DNA of 64,000 bases. Origin: Peptococcaceae bacterium. Lineage in GTDB: Bacteria; Bacillota; Desulfotomaculia; Desulfotomaculales; Desulfocucumaceae. The stretch lies in the NCBI GenBank assembly GCA_023512435.1, contig JAILZP010000009.1, forward strand, positions 27,231 through 91,230, written 5' to 3'. Of this stretch, positions 53,596 through 62,092 are shown in pieces. Both the position numbers and the translations under genes were made by a program. The first letter of the stretch is position 1, and every line of letters starts with the position of its first letter. The notes under the pieces were generated by a model. That model did not search any database and was not told the origin of the DNA. It was given only the letters and a program-made list of their open reading frames with translations.

Positions 53596-53817
53596 TTGCC
53601 CAGGGTTACGTTCAGGGAGGAAAGGTGCAAGGGCTGTGAAATCTGCAAGCATTTCTGCCCCAAGGGGATCATCGAAATGGCGGGGCACATCAACGTGATG
53701 GGGTTTCACCCCGCCACGGTGGTGGACATGGAGAAGTGCACCGGGTGCGCCACCTGCGCCAGGATGTGTCCGGACATTGTCATAGAGGTGGAGAAGGAGG
53801 AGAAAAAGGTTGGCTAA
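53596..53817 (+). CDS. Ferredoxin subunit (delta) of 2-oxoacid:ferredoxin oxidoreductase
   Basis: 73 aa from TTG. Two 4Fe-4S motifs: CKGCEICKHFCPKG and CTGCATCARMCPD. Passes electrons from the TPP subunit to soluble ferredoxin. Overlaps the alpha gene by 8 nt. Confidence 0.93.
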   Translation: MPRVTFREERCKGCEICKHFCPKGIIEMAGHINVMGFHPATVVDMEKCTGCATCARMCPDIVIEVEKEEKKVG

Positions 53818-54880
53818 GATCCTGATGAAGGGCAACGAGGCCATCGGTGAAGGGGCGGTAAGGGCCGGCTGCCGGTATTTTTTCGGCTATCCCATCACAC
53901 CCCAGAGCGAACTGCCCCACTACCTGGCCAAGAGGCTGCCGGAGGTGGGGGGGCTGTACCTGCAGGCAGAGAGCGAAGTGGCCTCGATAAATATGGTCTT
54001 CGGCGCCGCCGGGGCCGGTGCCAGGGTGATGACCTCGTCGTCGGGGCCCGGCATCAGCCTGATGCAGGAGGGGATTTCATACCTGGCGGGGGCGGAACTG
54101 CCCTGCGTGATCGTGAACATGATCCGGGGCGGCCCCGGTCTGGGCAACATTGCCCCGGCCCAGTCGGACTATTTCCAGGCCACCAGAGGAGGGGGCCACG
54201 GGGATTACAGGGTTCTGGTGCTGGCCCCGGCTTCGGTGCAGGAGATTATAGACCTGATGAAGGACGCCTTCGACCTGGCGGACAAGTACAGGAACCCGGT
54301 GATGCTCATAGGCGACGGGGTGCTGGGGCAGATGATGGAGCCGGTGGAGCTGGATGAAGAGGTAAAGCCGGTGGTCCTGCCGGAAAAAAGCTGGGCGGCC
54401 ACGGGAAGAATGGGCAGGGATAAGAAAAACCTGATCAATTCTCTGTATATTGTCCCGGAGAACTGCGAGGCGCACAACCTGGAGCTGGCCCGGAAATACG
54501 GGACCATGGCGGAAAAGGAACAACGCTGGGAGGACTACCACACCGAGGGGGCCGAACTGGTGCTGGTTGCCTTCGGCACTGCCGCCAGGGTGTGCAAGGC
54601 GGTGGTGGACATGTTCAGGGAGGAGGGCAGGCCGGTGGGACTGCTGCGCCCCATCACCCTCTGGCCGTTCCCGGCAAAAAGGGTTGCCGCCCTGGCCGGC
54701 ACGGCCAGGCATTTCCTGACCGTGGAGATGAGCATGGGCCAGATGGTGGAGGACGTGCGGCTGGCGGTTAACGGGAGAAGGCCGGTGTACTTCTACGGCC
54801 GGGCGGGCGGCATGATCCCCGTGGCCAGGGACGTCTACCGGGAGGCAGGAAAGATATTGACCGGGGGTGCTGATTCGTGA
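53810..54880 (+). CDS. vorB: 2-oxoacid:ferredoxin oxidoreductase alpha subunit (VorB/KorA type)
   Basis: 356 aa from [43 protein letters not shown] and [15 protein letters not shown] are hallmark of the alpha subunit. Acts with the beta, gamma and delta subunits to oxidise a branched-chain or 2-oxoglutarate type acid with CoA, reducing ferredoxin; direction may be reductive in a syntroph. Substrate cannot be fixed from sequence. Confidence 0.92.
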   Translation: MAKILMKGNEAIGEGAVRAGCRYFFGYPITPQSELPHYLAKRLPEVGGLYLQAESEVASINMVFGAAGAGARVMTSSSGPGISLMQEGISYLAGAELPCVIVNMIRGGPGLGNIAPAQSDYFQATRGGGHGDYRVLVLAPASVQEIIDLMKDAFDLADKYRNPVMLIGDGVLGQMMEPVELDEEVKPVVLPEKSWAATGRMGRDKKNLINSLYIVPENCEAHNLELARKYGTMAEKEQRWEDYHTEGAELVLVAFGTAARVCKAVVDMFREEGRPVGLLRPITLWPFPAKRVAALAGTARHFLTVEMSMGQMVEDVRLAVNGRRPVYFYGRAGGMIPVARDVYREAGKILTGGADS

Positions 54881-55689
54881 AAAAAGTATTCACCAGGCCG
54901 AAATCGTTAAAAGACATGCCGTTTCACTACTGCCCCGGCTGCACCCACGGCATCGTGCACAGGCTGGTGGCCGAAGTCATAGACGAAATGGGCATTTTCG
55001 ACCGGACCATCGCGGTGGCCCCGGTGGGCTGCTCGGTATTCTGCTACGATTATTTTGACTGCGATGCCTACCAGGCCTCCCACGGAAGGGCGCCGGCGGT
55101 GGCCACCGGAATAAAAAGAGTCCTGCCGGACCGGGTGGTTTTCACCTACCAGGGCGACGGCGACCTGGCGGCCATAGGCACCGGGGAGATTGTGCACGCC
55201 GCCGCCCGGGGCGAGAAGTTTACCGTCATCTTCATCAACAATGCCATATACGCCATGACCGGCGGGCAGATGGCCCCCACCACCCTGCTGGGGCAGGTGA
55301 CCACCACCACCCCTTACGGGAGGAACAGGGAGATCAACGGCTGCCCGGTCAGGATGTCCGAAATGCTGGCGGTGCTGGACGGGTCTGCGTATATCGCCAG
55401 GGTGTCGGTGCATGACCCGGCCAATGTGGCCAGGGCCAAGAGGGCGGTCCGGAAGGCCTTCGAGGTTCAGATGGCGGGGCTGGGCTTCACCATGGTGGAG
55501 GTCCTGTCCTCCTGCCCCACCAACTGGGGCCTCTCTCCCCTGAAGGCGCTCAAGTGGCTGGAAGAAAACATGATTCCTTATTACCCCCTGGGCGAGTATA
55601 AGGTCAGCGGGGACACAACTCCCCTTTTCAGGCATGACTCAGGGGCGGATGGGGGATTGTCCAAAAATGATCCGGCGGAGGTGGGATAA
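54877..55689 (+). CDS. 2-oxoacid:ferredoxin oxidoreductase beta subunit (TPP-binding)
   Basis: 270 aa from GTG, 4-nt overlap (GTGA). [14 protein letters not shown] with cluster cysteines, VGCSVF, TPP motif [18 protein letters not shown]...NN, and [13 protein letters not shown]. Confidence 0.93.
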   Translation: MKKVFTRPKSLKDMPFHYCPGCTHGIVHRLVAEVIDEMGIFDRTIAVAPVGCSVFCYDYFDCDAYQASHGRAPAVATGIKRVLPDRVVFTYQGDGDLAAIGTGEIVHAAARGEKFTVIFINNAIYAMTGGQMAPTTLLGQVTTTTPYGRNREINGCPVRMSEMLAVLDGSAYIARVSVHDPANVARAKRAVRKAFEVQMAGLGFTMVEVLSSCPTNWGLSPLKALKWLEENMIPYYPLGEYKVSGDTTPLFRHDSGADGGLSKNDPAEVG

Positions 55690-56256
55690 ATGTTCGAGGC
55701 GATATTGATTGCCGGATTCGGCGGACAGGGAGTGCTGTCCACCGGGCAGCTCCTGGCTCAGGCCGGGATGGAGGAAGGCCGGCACGTGGCCTGGATCCCT
55801 TCATATGGCCCGGAAATGCGGGGAGGAACCGCCAACTGCGGGGTGACCATATCCAGCAGGCCAATCAGCTCACCGGTGGTCAGCGAGCCCACAGTCCTGA
55901 TCGCCATGAACAGGCCCTCCCTGGAAAAGTTTGAACACAGCGTGGTGCAGGGCGGAATAATCTTCGTCAACAGTTCGCTGATCGACATCAGGGCCGGACG
56001 GAAGGATGTCAGGGTGTTTTACGTGCCCGCCAATGAGCTGGCCGAGGAACTGGGCAGCGGCAAGGTGGCCAACAACGTCATCCTGGGCGCCCTGATTGAA
56101 CTGACCGGGGTGGTAACACCCGGGGCGGTGGAAAAATCCCTCCGGGAGGTGCTCCCCCCGCACCATCACAAGATGATCCCGCTGAACCTGAAGGCCCTGG
56201 AGGTAGGGGCCGGGTTGGTCAGGGGTGACGGGCCGGCGGCAGCCGGCGCCGGGTAA
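55690..56256 (+). CDS. 2-oxoacid:ferredoxin oxidoreductase gamma subunit
   Basis: 188 aa, starting directly after the beta stop. IAGFGGQGVLSTGQLLAQAG and PSYGPEMRGGTANCGV are the gamma signatures. Completes the four-subunit enzyme in the order delta-alpha-beta-gamma. Confidence 0.93.
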   Translation: MFEAILIAGFGGQGVLSTGQLLAQAGMEEGRHVAWIPSYGPEMRGGTANCGVTISSRPISSPVVSEPTVLIAMNRPSLEKFEHSVVQGGIIFVNSSLIDIRAGRKDVRVFYVPANELAEELGSGKVANNVILGALIELTGVVTPGAVEKSLREVLPPHHHKMIPLNLKALEVGAGLVRGDGPAAAGAG

Positions 56257-56374
56257 GGAATTGACCGGACGCGGAAGCCGGAAGAATAATTGGTAAGGAC
56301 GGAGAATAAGACTATTGATTAAACCAATAAAGGCCGCCGGGTTTGGCGGCCTGTTCCGCACGGAGGTGGACCGG

Positions 56375-57505
56375 ATGGTTGACGCCGGCAGGATGGTGGC
56401 GGAATTCCTGGAAATGGTCAAGGTGGACAGTGTCAGCGGAAAAGAAAGGGACATGGCCGACCTGGTCAAGGCCAGGCTGAAAGACATGGGCCTTGACCCG
56501 GTGGAGGACGGCGCCGGCAATAAAATAAACAGCAGCGCCGGGAACATCATTGCCAGGCTTCCAGGAACAGGAAAGGCGGGCCCCCCAGTGATGGTCTGCG
56601 CCCACCTGGACACGGTGGAGCCGGGCAGAGGGATAAAGCCGGTGGTTGAGGAAGGTATAATCAGGTCCTCCGGAGATACCATCCTGGGAGGGGACGACAA
56701 GGCCGGCATTGCCATCATCCTGGAAGTGCTGCGGATGATAAGGGAAAACCGGATAGATCACCCCGGGGTGGAGGTGGTTTTTACCGTCTTTGAGGAGGGC
56801 GGCCTGCTGGGGGCGAAAAACCTTGATCCCGGCATGCTGGAGGCCAGGCTGGGTTATGTGCTGGACAGCGGGGGGCCGCCCGGCACCATCATAACCAGCG
56901 CCCCCACCCAGGACAGGATATCCGTTGCCGTCAGGGGAAAATCCGCCCACGCCGGAATTTGCCCGGAGAACGGCGTCAATGCCATCGAAATCGCCGCCCG
57001 CGCCATCGCGGGCCTGAGGATGGGGCGCATAGACCACGAGACCACCGTCAACATCGGGGTAATCACCGGGGGCAAAGCCACCAATATAGTGCCGGACTCG
57101 GTGTTTGTCCAGGGGGAGACCAGGAGCCTGGACCGGGCCAAGAAGGAACTCCAGACCCGGCTGATCGTGGAAAAATTCAACCAGGCGGCCTCCGCTTCCG
57201 GGGCCGGGGTGGATGTCAGGGTGGAAAACCTGTACCGGGAATACAGCATCGGAGAAGACCGGGAAGTGGTCAGGCTGGCGGTGGAGGCGGCCGAAAAACT
57301 GGGGATTGTTCCACGGCTGGAATCCACCGGCGGAGGAAGCGACGCCAACGTGTTCAACGAGATGGGAATTCCAACGGTGGTTTTGGGCATAGCCATGCAG
57401 AAGGTTCACACCACCGAGGAGTTCATCAGGATCGGGGACATGGTGACCTGCTGCCGCTACCTGTTGGAAATAATAAAGGCGGCGGGAGAAAAAAAGCAGC
57501 CCTGA
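56375..57505 (+). CDS. M20-family peptidase (PepT-like tripeptidase)
   Basis: 376 aa from ATG 56375, set by GGAGGTGG at 56362-56369; the frame extends to TTG 56315. Zinc ligands in VCAHLDTVEPG, LGGDDKAGIA, TVFEEGGLLGA and the late KVHTTEE; lid domain in the middle. Cytoplasmic aminopeptidase releasing N-terminal residues from short peptides. Confidence 0.87.
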   Translation: MVDAGRMVAEFLEMVKVDSVSGKERDMADLVKARLKDMGLDPVEDGAGNKINSSAGNIIARLPGTGKAGPPVMVCAHLDTVEPGRGIKPVVEEGIIRSSGDTILGGDDKAGIAIILEVLRMIRENRIDHPGVEVVFTVFEEGGLLGAKNLDPGMLEARLGYVLDSGGPPGTIITSAPTQDRISVAVRGKSAHAGICPENGVNAIEIAARAIAGLRMGRIDHETTVNIGVITGGKATNIVPDSVFVQGETRSLDRAKKELQTRLIVEKFNQAASASGAGVDVRVENLYREYSIGEDREVVRLAVEAAEKLGIVPRLESTGGGSDANVFNEMGIPTVVLGIAMQKVHTTEEFIRIGDMVTCCRYLLEIIKAAGEKKQP

Positions 57506-57562
57506 TCGATCTCGTTTTTTCTAGCAAAAAATGGTATACTGGTCCTTGCAGGTGACTTCCGC

Positions 57563-57991
57563 ATGCAGAGGAAAACAATGCTGAACAGAATTGCTTCCGA
57601 TTACGGCATTGCCCTGGTATACATTTTCGGATCCCAGGTGCAAACAGGCCTGGACCTCTTGGCGGGGGCGCAGCGGGAGATTTGCGACCCCCTGGCCGAC
57701 ATCGACATTGGGGTGGTCTTTAAAGCCGGGCTTCCCGGGCCGGCGGACAGGATCGATTTATACAGCTCCATATACAACCGGATGGAAGATTTGTTCGCGC
57801 CCTTTCCGGTAGACCTCGTTTTTCTGGAGGAAACTCATTCCGTTTTTCAGGCCAACGCCGTTTGCGGGGAGTGTGTATACTGCTGCAGCCCGGGTTTTAA
57901 AGAAATATACGAGGAAAACGTGCTCCGCCGGGCGGCGGATTTCAGGCCATTTTTGACAAGATACCTGGACGAGGTCCTGGAGGAGGTTTAA
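57563..57991 (+). CDS. MntA-like nucleotidyltransferase antitoxin
   Basis: 142 aa. Minimal nucleotidyltransferase with Gly23-Ser24 and Asp46-x-Asp48. The stretch between them is about ten residues longer than the usual GSx10DxD spacing, with LDLLAGAQREIC inserted. MntA proteins AMPylate a tyrosine in HepT and block it. The gene ends 2 nt before the hepT start. Confidence 0.82.
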   Translation: MQRKTMLNRIASDYGIALVYIFGSQVQTGLDLLAGAQREICDPLADIDIGVVFKAGLPGPADRIDLYSSIYNRMEDLFAPFPVDLVFLEETHSVFQANAVCGECVYCCSPGFKEIYEENVLRRAADFRPFLTRYLDEVLEEV

Positions 57992-57993
57992 AA

Positions 57994-58422
57994 GTGCCTG
58001 TTGATCAATTGCTGGTTAAACAAAGGCTGGCGCTGATCAGCCAGTACCTGGCCGAACTGGAGGAACTGTCCCGGTTGCCGAAATCAGAGTTTCTTCATAA
58101 CAGGCGCACAGCGGCCTCCGCCGAAAGTTTTCTCAGGCGTTCTCTTGAAGCGGTCTTCGACATCGGCCGCCATATCCTGGCCAAAAACGGCGGGGTAAAT
58201 ATGGCCCTTGAGTATAAAAGCATCGCCTTGGGTCTTGAAGAGAAGGGAATCATAAGCAGCAAACTGTCGCGGCAGATGGTGAAAATGGCGGGTTACAGGA
58301 ACAGGCTGGTTCATCTTTATCACCAGGTTTCCGACGAAGAACTGTATGAAATCATAAGAAAGGATCTTCCAGACATCAGATCGTTCCAGAAGCAGATCCT
58401 GACGTACATTTCAGGCTGCTAG
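57994..58422 (+). CDS. HepT-like HEPN RNase toxin
   Basis: 142 aa, all helical. The RX4HXY motif is intact as Arg102, His107, Tyr109 in YRNRLVHLYHQV: Arg/His cut RNA and the Tyr is the AMPylation target in the family. Forms a type VII toxin-antitoxin pair with the preceding gene. A terminator follows. Confidence 0.85.
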   Translation: MPVDQLLVKQRLALISQYLAELEELSRLPKSEFLHNRRTAASAESFLRRSLEAVFDIGRHILAKNGGVNMALEYKSIALGLEEKGIISSKLSRQMVKMAGYRNRLVHLYHQVSDEELYEIIRKDLPDIRSFQKQILTYISGC

Positions 58423-58456
58423 ACGCGCCGGCGTCCCCGTTCCCCGGCAAAGGCTC

Positions 58457-58482
58457 CGCCTTGAAGAAGGCGATTTTTTTTT
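58457..58482 (+). terminator. Intrinsic terminator after hepT
   Basis: CGCCTT/AAGGCG with GAAG loop, then ATTTTTTTTT. Confidence 0.9.
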
Positions 58483-58568
58483 GCAAAAATCGGGAGACGG
58501 GGTAAATTTACCCGCCCGGGTGGAAATAATAGGTGAACGGCGGAAAATGAAATTGCGGGGGTATCGGG

Positions 58569-59753
58569 TTGATCCGGTTCAGACGGGGCGTGGTGACGGC
58601 CATACTCGGCGCGAGGCCCGGTGTGACCGAAGTAATGGTAAATATCGGGGGACGGGAGGAGATGGCTTTAAACTATGACCTGATCACCGGCGGGGTGGCG
58701 GCGGGGGACCGGGTAATCCTGAACACCACCGCTGTGGCCAGGGGCCTGGGCACGGGCGGGTATCATTTTGTGGCGGCCGTGGAGGGCAAAAACGGTCCGG
58801 ATCCGGGGCCCAGGGGTCACATCATGAAGCTGCGCTACACCCCGTTCCAGGTTAAGGTGCTGGCCGTGGAGGAGGAGGAACACCCGGAAAACCGCCTGTA
58901 CCGGACGGTAAAGGACCTGGGCGGAATGCCGGTGGTGATCGGGTCCCTGCACAGCATGGCGGCCCCGGCGGCGGCGGCGTTAAAGCGCCTTGCCGGGCCG
59001 GGGGCAAGGATTTTCTATCTGATGACCGACGGGGGCGCCCTGCCCGTCTGGTTCAGCCGGCTGGCCCACGAACTGAAGGCCAAAAAGCTGATTGACGCGA
59101 CGGTGACCTGCGGTCATGCCTTTGGGGGGGACTACGAGGCCATAAACATTTACAGCGGGCTTCTCTGGTCCAGGGCCGCCGGGGCCGATGCGGCCGTGGT
59201 GGCCATGGGGCCCGGTATCGTGGGCAGCTCGACGGAATTCGGCCACACCGGATTGGAGCAGGGGGAGATAGTCAACGCGGTCAACATCCTGGGAGGCAGG
59301 GCCGTCGCCATTCCCAGGGTGAGCTTTGCCGATCCCAGGGAAAGGCACCGGGGACTGAGCCATCACACCAGGACGGCGCTGGGCAAGGTGGCCCTAACCC
59401 CGTGCACCGTCACGGTTCCGGCCTGGAGGGGCGAAAAGAGGTCCCTCATTTTCAGGCAGATGAAGGAAGCGGGCATTTTTCAACGCCACCGGGTGGTGGA
59501 GGTGGACACCTCGGGCCTGCCGGGCATAATGGGTTACTTTGGCCTGAATGTCACCACCATGGGGCGCCGGATGGAGGAGGACCCCGAGTTTTTTCACGCC
59601 GCCGGGGCGGCCGGGATTTACGCCGCCGGGCTACTGCAGCAGGGAGCGGATAAACTCCCTGACCGTGGGGAAAGTTCCGGCATGCCGGCGCAGGACGGCA
59701 ACCAGGTCGGCCGCCCTGCCGGAAAAGAAAAACCCGTTTCTGGAGCAGTATAG
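58569..59753 (+). CDS. DUF3866 family protein
   Basis: 394 aa from TTG. Soluble; conserved family stretches include MKLRYTPFQVKVLAVEEEEH, GSLHSMAAP, TDGGALP, TVTCGHAFGGDYEAIN and MGPGIVGSSTEFGHTG. Function of DUF3866 is not known. Commonly near spoIIM/xerD in Clostridia, as here. Confidence 0.82.
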   Translation: MIRFRRGVVTAILGARPGVTEVMVNIGGREEMALNYDLITGGVAAGDRVILNTTAVARGLGTGGYHFVAAVEGKNGPDPGPRGHIMKLRYTPFQVKVLAVEEEEHPENRLYRTVKDLGGMPVVIGSLHSMAAPAAAALKRLAGPGARIFYLMTDGGALPVWFSRLAHELKAKKLIDATVTCGHAFGGDYEAINIYSGLLWSRAAGADAAVVAMGPGIVGSSTEFGHTGLEQGEIVNAVNILGGRAVAIPRVSFADPRERHRGLSHHTRTALGKVALTPCTVTVPAWRGEKRSLIFRQMKEAGIFQRHRVVEVDTSGLPGIMGYFGLNVTTMGRRMEEDPEFFHAAGAAGIYAAGLLQQGADKLPDRGESSGMPAQDGNQVGRPAGKEKPVSGAV

Positions 59754-59901
59754 TTTCATGATGAATGCCTCGCTCTCGGGTCAGGAATTGGGAACCGGGG
59801 GGAACATTTTAAAAACAGAAATGGATACGTTTGATACTATGCTGTGAACCGGGTTTTTATAACCTGTACGCAAAACATTGACTTTAAGGAAGGCTGAAAA
59901 A

Positions 59902-60582
59902 ATGAAGGTCATTCTCACCGCCGATGCCGGCGGGGCCGCCCTGGCTGGGTCTTTGGGGCTGGTGGTTGTGGTGGTTGACGTGATAGATTTTTCAACCAGC
60001 ATGGAAGCGGCCATTGACGAAGGAGCGGCGGCGGTATTCGGGGCGGCCCCGGACGGGGCCGGGACCCCGGTGACCGTAAATCCTTACCGGATCGGAACCA
60101 TGGCCGGAATGAAGGCTCTTCAGGCGGGAACCGGGGTGGTGGTGCTGGCGGAGCCAAGGGCGGGCGGGGATGAAGAACGCCGGTCCGGGGTGAGCAGGGC
60201 TGTGGCCGGTGTCCGGTCCACCGGGGCGGAGGTGGTGGCCGTAATCCCGAACCTGGGTGCGGAAACCCCCAGGCTGGCGGACCTGGGAGGGAAGGTTGTC
60301 CTGGGGGCCACCGGGTCCGGCGGGGCGGCCTTCGACGCGGCGGTGTGCGCCGGCGCCCCGGCGGTGCTGACCGGCACCGTGGCCCGCACGATGAAAAAGA
60401 GCGGTTTTGCGTCGGCAGAGGACGCGGCCGGAAGGGCGGCGGCCGAAGCCCGGCGCCTGGGGACGGGGATCGCGGTGGCGGCCGCCAGCGGAAATTCGCT
60501 GGAGGACGTTCTGGCCGCCGATTATATCTACAAAACAATACTGCGGGCGGTGAGGCGGCCCGGCCCCAGGGCGCCCAGGTGA
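59902..60582 (+). CDS. ComB-like alpha/beta protein, function unknown
   Basis: 226 aa from ATG 59902 after AAGGAAGG. VVVVDVIDFSTSMEAAIDEGA resembles, in shorter pieces, the N-terminal VxDVLRxSTT segment of 2-phosphosulfolactate phosphatase (ComB), and the end VAAASGNSLEDVLAADYI resembles its C-terminus. Very rich in Ala, Gly and Val. Distant ComB relative or a new family; no coenzyme M genes are here. Confidence 0.5.
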   Translation: MKVILTADAGGAALAGSLGLVVVVVDVIDFSTSMEAAIDEGAAAVFGAAPDGAGTPVTVNPYRIGTMAGMKALQAGTGVVVLAEPRAGGDEERRSGVSRAVAGVRSTGAEVVAVIPNLGAETPRLADLGGKVVLGATGSGGAAFDAAVCAGAPAVLTGTVARTMKKSGFASAEDAAGRAAAEARRLGTGIAVAAASGNSLEDVLAADYIYKTILRAVRRPGPRAPR

Positions 60583-60595
60583 CCTGGCGGCCGGT

Positions 60596-60814
60596 TCACC
60601 GCCTGATGTAGCTGACCCTGTACCCGGCTTCCTCGACGCTGTCTTTAAGATCCCGGGCCAGTATGTTGCCGGGGTCGTACCTGACCCGGACCGCGGTGCC
60701 GGCCGGGCTCACATCCACATCCAGCACCCCGGAGTACCGGTAAAGGGCATTGATGACCTCCAGCCTCGATTCCTCGGAGTCCATCCCGTCAATGCCCATG
60801 ATTATTTCGGACAA
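60596..60814 (-). CDS. Small HMA-like domain protein lacking the CxxC
   Basis: 72 aa from TTG with GGAGGTG upstream. Ferredoxin-like fold pattern of heavy-metal-associated domains (MGIDGMDSEESRLEVINAL, then VSPAGTAVRVRYDP, LKDSVEEAGYRV), but the metal-binding cysteines are replaced by DSEES. Probably not a copper chaperone any more. Confidence 0.65.
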   Translation of the reverse strand: MSEIIMGIDGMDSEESRLEVINALYRYSGVLDVDVSPAGTAVRVRYDPGNILARDLKDSVEEAGYRVSYIRR

Positions 60815-60989
60815 TAAAACACCTCCCCCGCCGGAATCAATTTATGAACTAATATATCCAGGGAACGGGATAAAAATTATCGGCCGGAAATGATTTCGCG
60901 GCGGCCTGCTTTATCCGCCGCCCGGCATAATGATATTTCCGGCTTAATAATTATAATATGGACAGGTACGCAAGCGGGGGAGAGATAAC

Positions 60990-61646
60990 GTGACCGGTTA
61001 TCAAAAAAACGCTCCGGGCAGGCTTGCATCCGTGATCTTGAACGGCTGGCCGGTGTTCCTGGCCGTGCTTTTGGTACTGGTCTCCGGACTGCTGGTGGGA
61101 TCGATGTCCGCAGGCAGGATGGACAGGGCCAAGGCCGAGGATTTGAGCAATTACATAAGGGATTTCGTGCAAAAAGTGGGGGAAGTGAATTTCGATCCGG
61201 CCAGGATAGCCAAAAGCGCCATGATCAATAACGCCATCACGGTGGCCGCCATGTACATCCTGGGACTGACCGTCATAGGCATCCCGGTGACCCTGGCCAT
61301 CCTTTTTGTCAGGGGTTTTGTAATTGGGTTCACGGTGGGGTTTCTAACCGGGGATATGTCCCTGGGAGGGGTGATTCTCACCCTGTCGGCCGTGCTGCCC
61401 CACAACCTCCTCCATCTGCCGGCCGTCTGCTTTGGCGCCTCCGCCTCGGTGATGTTTTCACTGCTTCTTTTGAAAAGGAATTTCGACACCGCGGTCAGGA
61501 TTTGGCCCGGGTTGATCAGATACACCGCCGTCATGGGATTTGTCTTGGCGGTGACGCTGGGAGCGGGCCTGGTGGAGGGTTACATAACTCCGGCCATCAC
61601 CAGGCTGGCGGCGGGACTGATCGTGTCGGGACAAGGACTGCGGTGA
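60990..61646 (+). CDS. spoIIM: Stage II sporulation protein M
   Basis: 218 aa from GTG. About five membrane helices; LFVRGFVIGFTVGFL and LPHNLLHLPAVCF are family marks. Part of the DMP complex for septal peptidoglycan hydrolysis in engulfment. Confidence 0.93.
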   Translation: MTGYQKNAPGRLASVILNGWPVFLAVLLVLVSGLLVGSMSAGRMDRAKAEDLSNYIRDFVQKVGEVNFDPARIAKSAMINNAITVAAMYILGLTVIGIPVTLAILFVRGFVIGFTVGFLTGDMSLGGVILTLSAVLPHNLLHLPAVCFGASASVMFSLLLLKRNFDTAVRIWPGLIRYTAVMGFVLAVTLGAGLVEGYITPAITRLAAGLIVSGQGLR

Positions 61647-61661
61647 ACGGGGTGTGAGGGC

Positions 61662-61931
61662 GTGATTTTCCTGATCCTGGAACTTAAAAAAAAGATGCTG
61701 TACGCAGTCAAGGCGGTTCTGGCCATGGCCATCATGGTCATCCTGGTCATGCAGCTTCTGGGGGCCATCGAAAACGCCGCCGGATACTACCGCAGGTGGA
61801 TGAACCGGAGCACCCCGCACGGGAACCCGCTGAAGGTTTTCAAGGAGGTTGACGGACCGGTGCTGGAAGGGGACGACCGGATTCTGAAGAAAATAAAAGG
61901 TGACCGCAGGTCTCCGGACAGCCGGGAATGA
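61662..61931 (+). CDS. YqzK/DUF4227-like membrane protein
   Basis: 89 aa from GTG. One N-terminal membrane helix and a polar tail. Position between spoIIM and xerD matches yqzK of Bacillus; sequence support is weak. The fur gene usual there is absent. Confidence 0.55.
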   Translation: MIFLILELKKKMLYAVKAVLAMAIMVILVMQLLGAIENAAGYYRRWMNRSTPHGNPLKVFKEVDGPVLEGDDRILKKIKGDRRSPDSRE

Positions 61932-61998
61932 AAGCCGGGTTGTCCTTTGAATTTTTAAGGGGAAAAAGGGAAAAAGATTTTAGCGATGAAATAATATT

Positions 61999-62045
61999 AG
62001 AGGAGCCGCAAGCTGTCAGCGGGCAGCTGTCAGCTTTGAGTAGCG
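61999..62045. repeat. AGCTGTCAG-type degenerate repeat
   Basis: GCTGTCAGCGGGCAGCTGTCAGC direct/inverted units in the gap before the DUF362 gene (in pieces: AAGCTGTCAG, GCAGCTGTCAGC). Confidence 0.55.
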
Positions 62046-62092
62046 AATGTTAATGACTTATTGCCTAGTTTTCCCAAACAAGGAGGTACGCC

